Notes under the pieces: generated by a model
Told to the model about the DNA's origin: nothing
The model's database searches: none
The model's input: only the letters and a program-made list of their open reading frames with translations
Shown: piece by piece, positions 1 through 5,335 of the stretch
Numbering within the stretch: position 1 is the first letter of the stretch
Layout: every line of letters starts with the position of its first letter
Origin: CAZCWX01 sp964502465
GTDB taxonomy: Bacteria > Desulfobacterota > Binatia > Bin18
Assembly (NCBI GenBank): GCA_964502465.1
Contig: CAZCWX010000598.1
Span: forward strand, 1 to 5,406
Direction of reading: 5' to 3'
DNA: 5,406 bases
Translations under genes and position numbers: made by a program

Positions 1-87
1 GATTACGCCAAGATGGTCTCCCATAGGTGCCTTGTGTATCCGTTTCTTACAGCAGTTTGCCTTTGTATGAAAAGTCCGCTCTCGGGT

Positions 88-124
88 CCCCTCTCCCCTT
101 GTGGGAGAGGGACAGGGTGAGGGG
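88..124. repeat. Dispersed G-rich inverted-repeat element, copy 1
   Basis: A perfect 9-bp inverted repeat (CCCTCTCCC at 89-97, GGGAGAGGG at 103-111, 5-nt loop) is followed by GACAGGGTGAGGGG. The same unit recurs in the same orientation at 5252-5311. Elements of this form, a CCCTCTCCC/GGGAGAGGG hairpin followed by CAGGGTGAGGGG, are familiar as dispersed intergenic repeats in many bacterial genomes. The hairpin is not followed by a T-run on either strand, so I do not call it a terminator. Any function is unknown. Confidence 0.75.
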
Positions 125-245
125 AAAAACCGGAAGGAAAAACATGTTCACCCAAGTGAAAACTACTGTAGGTGTAAAAACTGCTCACCATACATAACAT
201 ATTGTATCGGCTTTTTGGCAAAATCTAAAATCGCCACAGTAGGGT

Positions 246-303
246 TCAGCCGTCAGCAATCAGCCATGCCGTTGAAAAATAGCTGAAAGCTGAGAGCTTT
301 TTT
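246..303. repeat. TCAGC heptamer-spaced imperfect hairpin
   Basis: Three TCAGC units sit at 7-nt spacing (from 246, 253 and 260). They face inverted copies (GCTGA from 282 and 289). Positions 253-264 and 282-293 pair at 10 of 12 sites: two 5-bp blocks separated by two A-A mismatches, around a 17-nt loop. A T-run (298-303) follows on the plus strand, but no plus-strand gene lies upstream to be terminated. For the leftward hydrolase, whose stop is at 313-315, the hairpin could slow polymerase or protect the 3' end, but it lacks a T-run in that direction. It is best seen as a small intergenic repeat. Confidence 0.45.
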
Positions 304-312
304 GCTCAGGTG

Positions 313-1407
313 TTACGCGAACGAACGGGACGGGAGACCTTCGAACCAGGGCAAGACTAATGTTTCGTTGATCGAGTAGGTGTAAGCATGACCCCAGTCG
401 GGTAGCTCTTTGTAGGTCACGTTGGTGAAATCGTTTTCGCTGAACAGGTTATAGGCAGCGCGAGCCATTGCGACCGGAAAAATAAAATCCTGCGCCCCGT
501 GGACGATGAACAGCGGTACCCCTTTGCTGTCTTCGTGGACCCGCCACGGGCCGAGTACGCCAGCGATAGGGGCAATCCCGGCGAAGAGTTTTGGGCAACT
601 GAAGCCGATGGCGTAGCTAAATGTGCCTCCATCCGAAAGGCCTGTCGCAAAGAAGCGGCCTGTGTCGATGGTATACTCATCGAGCAACTCTTCCACAATT
701 GACAGAATCGAACGGATATCGATCCCAGGTTGATGGATGGACCAGGTGCGATCGAGTGACTTCGGTGAGAGCACGATATAGCCTTTGCTCTTGGCTGGTC
801 GCAGCCAGGTTAACAGGTAGTCATCCCCACGACCATGGCCGCCATGCATTGCAATGATGAGCGGCCAGCGCCGATTCGGATCATAGTTTTCTGGGACATA
901 CAGGGAATACTCACCATGTGCGTCGGTAGCAGGTCTGTGCATCACCCCGGTTGGGGCTGCTACGCCAGCCGCAGGTGTCTCCAGTTCGTGCCAACGGGGG
1001 AGGTCTTCGGACAACACCCAGTATTGCTGGAGCGTTGGTAACTGTGCGCGCAAGCTGTACAGTAAGTATTTTCCCAAAGAAAAGGCTTGGCGACTCTGAA
1101 AGTATGCGACCATGGGATTGAATTCGGAAGCGCTGAGAAAAGAGGTGTACGCATCTTCAAAGTGCGCCACAGCCTCACGCCACTTTTCATGAAAGCGCTC
1201 CTGGCCACGCGGCGGAGTAAGCCCTTCCAGTTCGGTAGTCAGCGGAGGAAAAAACTCTCCCAGCTTGTCGAACAGGTCCTGTTTATGTTGTCCGATCTTC
1301 GCCAGGTGCATCTGTTCTTGTAAGGCTTCAAACGTGCGCAAGAACGTGAGGATCTGCTCTTCCTGGTGACCAACGACACGGTGGTAGCGCTCTTCTGGAG
1401 ACGACAT
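313..1407 (-). CDS. Alpha/beta hydrolase (esterase family) with helical N-terminal domain
   Basis: A 364-residue protein without a signal peptide or membrane segment, so probably cytoplasmic. Residues ~1-140 are rich in Leu, Glu, Gln and aromatic residues and look all-helical; I do not recognise this domain. Residues ~165-360 form a serine hydrolase of the phospholipase/carboxylesterase or PHB-depolymerase-like esterase type. It has an oxyanion HGG motif (188-190), nucleophile S258 in the GLSDG elbow (256-260), probable acid D307 in HGAQDFIFP, and probable base H340 in DWGHAY. The triad appears complete, so an active esterase, lipase or peptidase-like enzyme is expected, with unknown substrate. 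The ATG is supported by a strong AAGGAGGG site 5 nt upstream. It is divergent from selA, and nothing ties it to selenium metabolism. The hydrolase fold is firm; the substrate cannot be inferred. Confidence 0.85.
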   Translation of the reverse strand: MSSPEERYHRVVGHQEEQILTFLRTFEALQEQMHLAKIGQHKQDLFDKLGEFFPPLTTELEGLTPPRGQERFHEKWREAVAHFEDAYTSFLSASEFNPMVAYFQSRQAFSLGKYLLYSLRAQLPTLQQYWVLSEDLPRWHELETPAAGVAAPTGVMHRPATDAHGEYSLYVPENYDPNRRWPLIIAMHGGHGRGDDYLLTWLRPAKSKGYIVLSPKSLDRTWSIHQPGIDIRSILSIVEELLDEYTIDTGRFFATGLSDGGTFSYAIGFSCPKLFAGIAPIAGVLGPWRVHEDSKGVPLFIVHGAQDFIFPVAMARAAYNLFSENDFTNVTYKELPDWGHAYTYSINETLVLPWFEGLPSRSFA

Positions 1408-1412
1408 TGCAT

Positions 1413-1420
1413 CCCTCCTT
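1413..1420 (-). promoter_or_regulatory. Ribosome binding site of the hydrolase gene
   Basis: Read leftward the sequence is AAGGAGGG, a near-perfect anti-Shine-Dalgarno match, 5 nt before the ATG at 1407. It fixes the start of the hydrolase in preference to internal methionines such as M33. Confidence 0.8.
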
Positions 1421-1477
1421 GCTCGCCGCTCAGGCTATAGCGAGCCTGTTGCAGTTGCAAGAGGGAAAGGCGTATGC

Positions 1478-1485
1478 GAAGGTGA
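1478..1485 (+). promoter_or_regulatory. Ribosome binding site of selA
   Basis: GAAGGTGA lies about 7 nt before the ATG at 1493, a fair Shine-Dalgarno match. The nearby ATG at 1474 and GTG at 1482 lead straight to stops in their own frames, so 1493 is the sensible start. Confidence 0.6.
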
Positions 1486-1492
1486 CGACGCT

Positions 1493-2899
1493 ATGAAAAC
1501 CGCAGAGGGCGTTCCTCAGACCCTCCTTCGTACCCTGCCAGCAGTAGACAAATTACTGGTCGCACCAGAGATAGCTTCTTTCTTGTTCCGCTATAGTCGT
1601 GCTGCGGTCGCTGAGGCTGTGCGTGCTGTGCTGACCTCCGCGCGTCAGGAGATTCTTGCTGGTACGGTTACAGCACCTTTTGAAGAAGCGCAGCTCATCC
1701 AGCGAGTCAGCACGTGCCTCTCGCGGAGTGACCGTGCTCCGCTCCGTTCGGTGGTGAATGCCACTGGCACCGTATTGCATACTAATCTTGGTAGAGCCTT
1801 GCTTGCCAAAGCTGCGATCGAGGAGGTTGCCCGTGTGGCAGCATCTCCAGTAGCCCTGGAGTACGATATTGCAGCAGGCAGGCGTGGGGATCGGGATGCC
1901 GTGATTGAAGAAGACCTGCTCGCGCTCACCGGAGCCGAGGCGGCAACAGCGGTCAATAACAACGCTGCGGCTGTGCTGCTGGTGCTGAACACGCTGGCCG
2001 ATGGCAAAGAAGGCATCGTGTCACGAGGAGAACTGATTGAGATTGGTGGGGCATTCCGTATCCCCGATGTCATGCGCAAGAGTGGCGTGCGCTTGCGTGA
2101 AGTTGGCACGACGAACCGCACGCATCTCCAGGATTACGCTGAAGCACTGGCGGCTCAGACTGGCGTGTTGCTCAAAGTCCACCCCAGTAACTACCGCATC
2201 ATTGGCTTTACCAGCGCGGTCAGCCTGGAAGAATTAGTCGCACTGGGACGAAAACATGGCGTGCCGGTCATGGAAGACCTTGGTGCCGGAGCGTTGATTG
2301 ATCTCTCACTGTACGGCTTACCGAAGGAACCGGTTGTGGCTGAGCGGGTAGCGACAGGCGCAGATGTCATCACTTTTAGTGGGGACAAATTACTTGGTGG
2401 TCCGCAAGCCGGACTCATCGTCGGTCGTCAGGAGATTATCGCTCAGATCAAAAAAAACCCGCTCAAACGTGCGCTCCGCCCGGATAAGCTCACGTTGGCC
2501 GCACTGAGCGCTACGCTGCGCCTGTATCGGCGCTCGCCGAATCTGGCTATTGAGCTTCCCACTCTTCATTGGCTGACGCGATCTCGAGAAGAGATGGAGG
2601 CCATTGCTGCAGAAGCGCTTCCGCTTCTCCACCAGAGCTTGGGCAAGGGGTTCTCCATCTCTGTAGAAGATGCGAGTGCCCAGATTGGCAGTGGCGCGCT
2701 GCCGGAAGAGGCGCTGCCCAGTCGCGTGATTATGATTCGTCATAGCGAGCTGTCAGCTGAAAAAATTGCCGCCCATTTTCGCGCGGCTGATCCGCCAATT
2801 TTGGGACGGATTCGAGACAACGCCTTCCTGCTGGATCTGCGCGGTATCTTCGCCGCTGAGGAATTAGTGCCACGAGCGACGATTTCTCCCCGTCGATAG
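1493..2899 (+). CDS. selA: L-seryl-tRNA(Sec) selenium transferase (selenocysteine synthase)
   Basis: SelA is a PLP enzyme that converts Ser-tRNA(Sec) to Sec-tRNA(Sec) using selenophosphate, supplying the tRNA that SelB delivers at UGA codons. It is known to work as a cytoplasmic decamer. The 468-residue length is close to the 463 of E. coli SelA. The start aligns with the family (LRTLPAVDKLL at 12-22). The family signature RSVVNATGTVLHTNLGR lies at 85-101, VGTTNRTHLQDY near 205-216, and KVHPSNYRIIGFT near 228-240. MEDLGAGALIDL begins at 260. The PLP lysine is K299 in SGDKLLGGPQAG, matching E. coli K295. The conserved PLKRALRPDKLTLAAL follows at 323-338. No motif is missing, so it should be functional. 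It stops at TAG. Its last 36 bp overlap the 3' end of the opposing sulfatase. Its substrate tRNA gene lies about 2.4 kb to the right. No selB or selD is in the window. Confidence 0.97.
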   Translation: MKTAEGVPQTLLRTLPAVDKLLVAPEIASFLFRYSRAAVAEAVRAVLTSARQEILAGTVTAPFEEAQLIQRVSTCLSRSDRAPLRSVVNATGTVLHTNLGRALLAKAAIEEVARVAASPVALEYDIAAGRRGDRDAVIEEDLLALTGAEAATAVNNNAAAVLLVLNTLADGKEGIVSRGELIEIGGAFRIPDVMRKSGVRLREVGTTNRTHLQDYAEALAAQTGVLLKVHPSNYRIIGFTSAVSLEELVALGRKHGVPVMEDLGAGALIDLSLYGLPKEPVVAERVATGADVITFSGDKLLGGPQAGLIVGRQEIIAQIKKNPLKRALRPDKLTLAALSATLRLYRRSPNLAIELPTLHWLTRSREEMEAIAAEALPLLHQSLGKGFSISVEDASAQIGSGALPEEALPSRVIMIRHSELSAEKIAAHFRAADPPILGRIRDNAFLLDLRGIFAAEELVPRATISPRR

Positions 2900-5170
2900 G
2901 CACTTGGTCCCGAGGTTCTGTTCGATGATTGCCTGATCCACGTCGTCGGTCACGCCATCGAGGTTGAGGTCGTAGACGCTCGAGAGGCCGGACGATTCGC
3001 TGTAGAAGCGCCAGTCTTCGAGGTCTTTCTGGTTGACCACGAAGTCGATGTTGCCGTCACCTGGGCACGGTGGCTGGGACGACAGGAGCGCCGCCAGTCG
3101 TGCCGCGAGCGCGTCGTAGTTGCGCTGCTGCACGGGGGTCAGGGACCCCAGCGGCAGCTCGGTGCCTGCCTCGTCGAGCTTGGGCTCCGGGACGGCCTCA
3201 TCGATCTCGTAGAACTCGGTCATCGTCGTATCGACGCACGGCTGCTCCTGAGAGACGTACGCTTTGAGGGAGTTCTGCACGATCTTGTAGCGATTATTGC
3301 GGATCCCGACCGACGTGAGTGGCGTGATGGCGTAGGGTGGGTCGCCCTGCGGGTCGCCGCTGTTCGCAACGAGGAACGCGTTGACCTCGCAGCAGTACTT
3401 GAACCCCTCTGGCGGCACGCCGTCGGTCATCGGATCATCGTGACCGGCCCCCCACCAGGTGCCGCTGTTGTCCTCGCAGACGCTCTTCGTGACGGGAATC
3501 TGCGTGCAGCTTACGCCGATGGTGCAGGGTCCGTTGATCGCGCTATTGGCCTGCAGATTCACGCCGACCTGGGTGAAGTTCCACCTGCGGATCCTGGTCT
3601 GCTTCGGGTTGGCGACGTAGGGCAACAACGGCTTGGCATCGACCGGCCGCGGCACCGCCTGCCGGACGTTCTTGATCCCGGCGATCTCGCCGAACAGTGC
3701 GTAGAGGTCAGCGATGTTCACCATGTGCGTCACTTCACGGTCCGGACTGTGCACTAACGGACCGGCCACGATCAGCGGCACCCAGACACCGGTCTGATAC
3801 GCCGTGCCCTTGGCGCGCGAGACGTCGAAGGGCACCTTGACGGTCGAGCCGAGGCTGCCGTTGTCGCCGAGGATGATCACCATGGTGTCGGTGCGCCGCG
3901 GCTGATAGAGCAGGCCACCGTCCGTGCCTCGCTGCGCCAGGTTGGTCTCTACGAGCAGGCGGCCCAACTCGGCGTCAAGCGACTCGATCATCAGGTTCGA
4001 CAGCACGCGCTGCGCTGCACTGTCGGAGCAGTCCAGATCGCTGCTCTGCGCGTTGCCCGCCAGCGCTTGGTTGACAGGCGGCTGCATGAGCGGGGTATGG
4101 TCCGCGGTAAAGCTGACTGTCGCCATCCAGGGTCGGTCAGCTGGGCGTTGGTTGATCCACGCGATCGCCTCATCGACGGCGACCGTGGTGCGGAAGCGGC
4201 GCGCGCGCGGATCAGTCAGCGGCACCTGCTCCACCGAGCCGTCCGGGAAGTTGTAGACCAGCGGCGATACGTAATAGCCGCTCAGCGCGTCGAAATTTAG
4301 ATAGTCCGGCGCCGGCACCTGGCAGCTCTGGTCGGGATCGAGGATGCCGCCCTGGTCTCGGCACATGCGCCCGGGCGGCACGACGCCATTGCTCGCGAGC
4401 TCGCGGCAGGAGCCGTCAGGCAGGTAGCAGGCGCCGGAGTCCGCTCCGCCGACGCGCGCACTGGGCACGAAGCCGCAAGAATAGGATTTCCCGGGCGCGG
4501 CGACGCCGCCGGCCGTCTTATCGATCGAGGGCGGATCGCCGGTCTCGTCCAGCCAACCCGCGAAGTAGTTCCAGCCCAGGTTGTCGGGCATCGCGAGGCC
4601 GGCCGGATCATTGCCCTGGAGGGCGAGATGGAACTTGCCGAACAGGGCGCTTTCGTACCCCCGTTGGGCCAGCAGCTTCGGTGTCGTCAGCTCGTAGGGC
4701 GAGACCATCGAGTTTGCCAGATCGTTGGGGCCCAGCGCGCCCAGGACATGAGTGCGGAACGGGAAGCGGCCAGTAAAGAATACTGCCCGGCTGGTCGAGC
4801 ACGCCGGCATCGCCCAGGCATTGCGAAAGCGGATGCCAGTACTGGCGAGCTGATTGATGGTCGGCGTGCTGGGTGGCGTCAAGCCACCGTAACCGAACAG
4901 TTGCATCTGATCGATGCCGACGTCGTCGAGAATGACAAAAAGAATGTTCGGACGTGAGACATCTGCCCTGACAGTGCCAGCCAGGGGATTCAGGAAGAAT
5001 GTGATAACGGTGCTCAAAGTCAGTATGACTCGACCACATCTCAGTCGGGTCAAAAGGTTTCCCGTCCTTCCTCCTTTCCGGTGCGGTTGCGTTTCGCCGC
5101 AGTTAAGACTTCCTCTGAGTTGTTTGTCCATCGGTCGGACCTCTGCTGCGTAGCCTTTGCGTGTGTTCAT
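2864..5170 (-). CDS. Secreted sulfatase with Cys-rich inserts and C-terminal dockerin-like calcium module
   Basis: A 768-residue type I sulfatase (alkaline phosphatase superfamily) expected to hydrolyse sulfate esters outside the cytoplasm. After a long N-terminal stretch, a signal peptide runs from ~42 to 69 (hydrophobic core ~48-60, possible cleavage after VRA at 69). Metal ligands D82 and D83 lie in PNILFVILDDVG. The maturation motif is C124-S-T-S-R128 with TGR at 133-135; T126 replaces the usual Pro/Ala. K179 and H181 lie in GKFHLA, H358 in TADHTP, D436 and N437 in LGDNG, and K454 in AKGTAYQTGVWVP, so the expected active site is complete. Cys-rich inserts occupy ~232-283 and ~549-594. Two dockerin/EF-hand loops begin at D705 and D734, framed by C702 and C757. 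The last 11 residues are read antisense to selA. The body has higher G+C than its neighbours, suggesting acquisition. The substrate is unknown (sulfated polysaccharides are a guess), and no maturase gene is in the window. Confidence 0.9.
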   Translation of the reverse strand: MNTRKGYAAEVRPMDKQLRGSLNCGETQPHRKGGRTGNLLTRLRCGRVILTLSTVITFFLNPLAGTVRADVSRPNILFVILDDVGIDQMQLFGYGGLTPPSTPTINQLASTGIRFRNAWAMPACSTSRAVFFTGRFPFRTHVLGALGPNDLANSMVSPYELTTPKLLAQRGYESALFGKFHLALQGNDPAGLAMPDNLGWNYFAGWLDETGDPPSIDKTAGGVAAPGKSYSCGFVPSARVGGADSGACYLPDGSCRELASNGVVPPGRMCRDQGGILDPDQSCQVPAPDYLNFDALSGYYVSPLVYNFPDGSVEQVPLTDPRARRFRTTVAVDEAIAWINQRPADRPWMATVSFTADHTPLMQPPVNQALAGNAQSSDLDCSDSAAQRVLSNLMIESLDAELGRLLVETNLAQRGTDGGLLYQPRRTDTMVIILGDNGSLGSTVKVPFDVSRAKGTAYQTGVWVPLIVAGPLVHSPDREVTHMVNIADLYALFGEIAGIKNVRQAVPRPVDAKPLLPYVANPKQTRIRRWNFTQVGVNLQANSAINGPCTIGVSCTQIPVTKSVCEDNSGTWWGAGHDDPMTDGVPPEGFKYCCEVNAFLVANSGDPQGDPPYAITPLTSVGIRNNRYKIVQNSLKAYVSQEQPCVDTTMTEFYEIDEAVPEPKLDEAGTELPLGSLTPVQQRNYDALAARLAALLSSQPPCPGDGNIDFVVNQKDLEDWRFYSESSGLSSVYDLNLDGVTDDVDQAIIEQNLGTKCLSTGRNRRSWH
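2900..3064 (-). other. Dockerin-like paired calcium-binding module of the sulfatase
   Basis: The stretch encodes residues ~703-757. Two 12-residue loops fit the dockerin/EF-hand pattern. Loop 1 has D705, N707, D709, N713 and D716; loop 2 has D734, N736, D738, G739, D742 and D745. Each is followed by a short helix (DLEDWRFY, DQAIIEQNL). C702 and C757 sit just outside the two ends and could close the module by a disulfide. Dockerins bind cohesins in cellulosomes, but similar modules occur on many secreted enzymes with no cellulosome, where they may bind calcium or a surface partner. Confidence 0.75.
4787..4801 (-). other. Sulfatase formylglycine site, variant CSTSR
   Basis: These five codons encode C124-S125-T126-S127-R128, followed by AVFFTGR. 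In known sulfatases the Cys (or Ser) of C/S-x-P/A-x-R is oxidised to formylglycine by FGE or an anaerobic sulfatase-maturating enzyme. Here the Cys and Arg are kept and the third position is Thr. The rest of the active site is intact, so the variant may still be matured, but this is inferred. Confidence 0.8.
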
Positions 5171-5174
5171 ACCC

Positions 5175-5180
5175 CCTCCT
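5175..5180 (-). promoter_or_regulatory. Ribosome binding site of the sulfatase
   Basis: Read leftward, AGGAGG is followed by GGGT and then the ATG at 5170. The match is excellent and the spacing slightly short (4 nt). An in-frame ATG 13 codons in (5131) has only a weak GAGG upstream and would also keep the signal peptide. I prefer 5170. Confidence 0.65.
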
Positions 5181-5202
5181 ATCGGCAGCTCTTCCCATGG
5201 TT

Positions 5203-5232
5203 ATTGTACACCGTCTGAGGCTTTTCAGTCTA
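5203..5232 (-). promoter_or_regulatory. Candidate sigma-70 promoter of the sulfatase
   Basis: Read leftward, TAGACT (5227-5232, 4 of 6 matches to TTGACA) lies 18 nt before TACAAT (5203-5208, 5 of 6 matches to TATAAT). Transcription would begin near 5196, giving a leader of about 26 nt that contains the strong ribosome site. The position suits the sulfatase, but both boxes were chosen by eye. Confidence 0.45.
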
Positions 5233-5251
5233 ATCTGTTGAGCGTCAGGTT

Positions 5252-5311
5252 CCCTCTCCCTTTGTGGGAGAGGCCTGTCCTGAGCCAAGTCGAAGGGGAC
5301 AGGGTGAGGGG
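5252..5311. repeat. Compound intergenic repeat, copy 2 of the G-rich element with a second repeat inside
   Basis: This repeats the left-flank element in the same orientation: CCCTCTCCC (5252-5260), a 5-nt loop, GGGAGAGG (5266-5273) and ending GGACAGGGTGAGGGG. Relative to copy 1 it carries about 24 extra bases. These form a second inverted repeat, CCTGTCC (5274-5280) with GGACAGG (5297-5303), whose loop contains TGAGCCAAGTCGAAGG. That second motif (CCTGTCCTGAGC...AGTCGAAGGGG) is itself a common dispersed repeat in bacterial genomes. The element lies just beyond the 3' end of the tRNA-Sec gene and upstream of the sulfatase promoter candidate. Confidence 0.75.
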
Positions 5312-5335
5312 GCTTTCAGCGACAGAGAAAATAGC

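Larger units (their letters stand above)
1..312. other. Non-coding left flank
   Basis: No convincing gene lies here. The short open frames on either strand run through the G-rich repeat at 88-124, lack a good ribosome site and resemble no family I know. Positions 125-245 are visibly A+T-rich compared with the genes. The stretch holds the G-rich repeat and, nearer the hydrolase end, a TCAGC-unit hairpin. It is the 3' flank of the leftward hydrolase gene. It could be the far end of an unrelated neighbour beyond the left edge, but nothing in the sequence proves that. Confidence 0.6.
1408..1492. promoter_or_regulatory. Divergent intergenic spacer with overlapping dyads
   Basis: This 85-bp spacer must hold the leaders, and probably the promoters, of both the leftward hydrolase and rightward selA. 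Two overlapping inverted repeats share bases: GCTCGC (1421-1426) with GCGAGC (1440-1445), and CAGGCT (1431-1436) with AGCCTG (1443-1448). They cannot both form as hairpins in one molecule. A weak leftward promoter candidate has TTGCAA (1455-1460) and TATAGC (read leftward, about 1434-1439) with a short spacer. No convincing sigma-70 promoter for selA is visible. The dyads could be an operator for a shared regulator or alternative hairpins in a leader; the sequence does not decide. Confidence 0.35.

Noticed and set aside
3..286. Short open frames on both strands of the left flank
   Set aside because: They run through the G-rich repeat, have no convincing ribosome site and match no family.
1645..2121. 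A 158-codon open frame antisense to selA
   Set aside because: It lies wholly within a confidently identified selA, its Ser/Ala/Arg-rich product resembles a frame shadow, and it has no recognisable domain.
2450..2457. A run of eight A in selA as a possible slippage or frameshift site
   Set aside because: The frame continues unbroken through conserved SelA motifs on both sides, and no second product or stimulatory structure is evident.
2790..2920. An attachment-site duplicate of the tRNA-Sec 3' end at the far side of the sulfatase
   Set aside because: I looked for copies of the T-arm and acceptor sequence near the selA end and found none by eye, so a simple integrase-made insertion is not supported.
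4297..5039. Two open frames (104 and 143 codons) on the same strand as the sulfatase in another frame
   Set aside because: High G+C makes long chance frames common. Their products are rich in Arg, Pro, Ala and Ser with no motif, while the sulfatase frame has a complete active site.
313..5170. In-frame TGA codons that might encode selenocysteine in the window's own genes
   Set aside because: The hydrolase and sulfatase end at TAA and selA at TAG. No family member is interrupted by TGA, so none of these is a selenoprotein.
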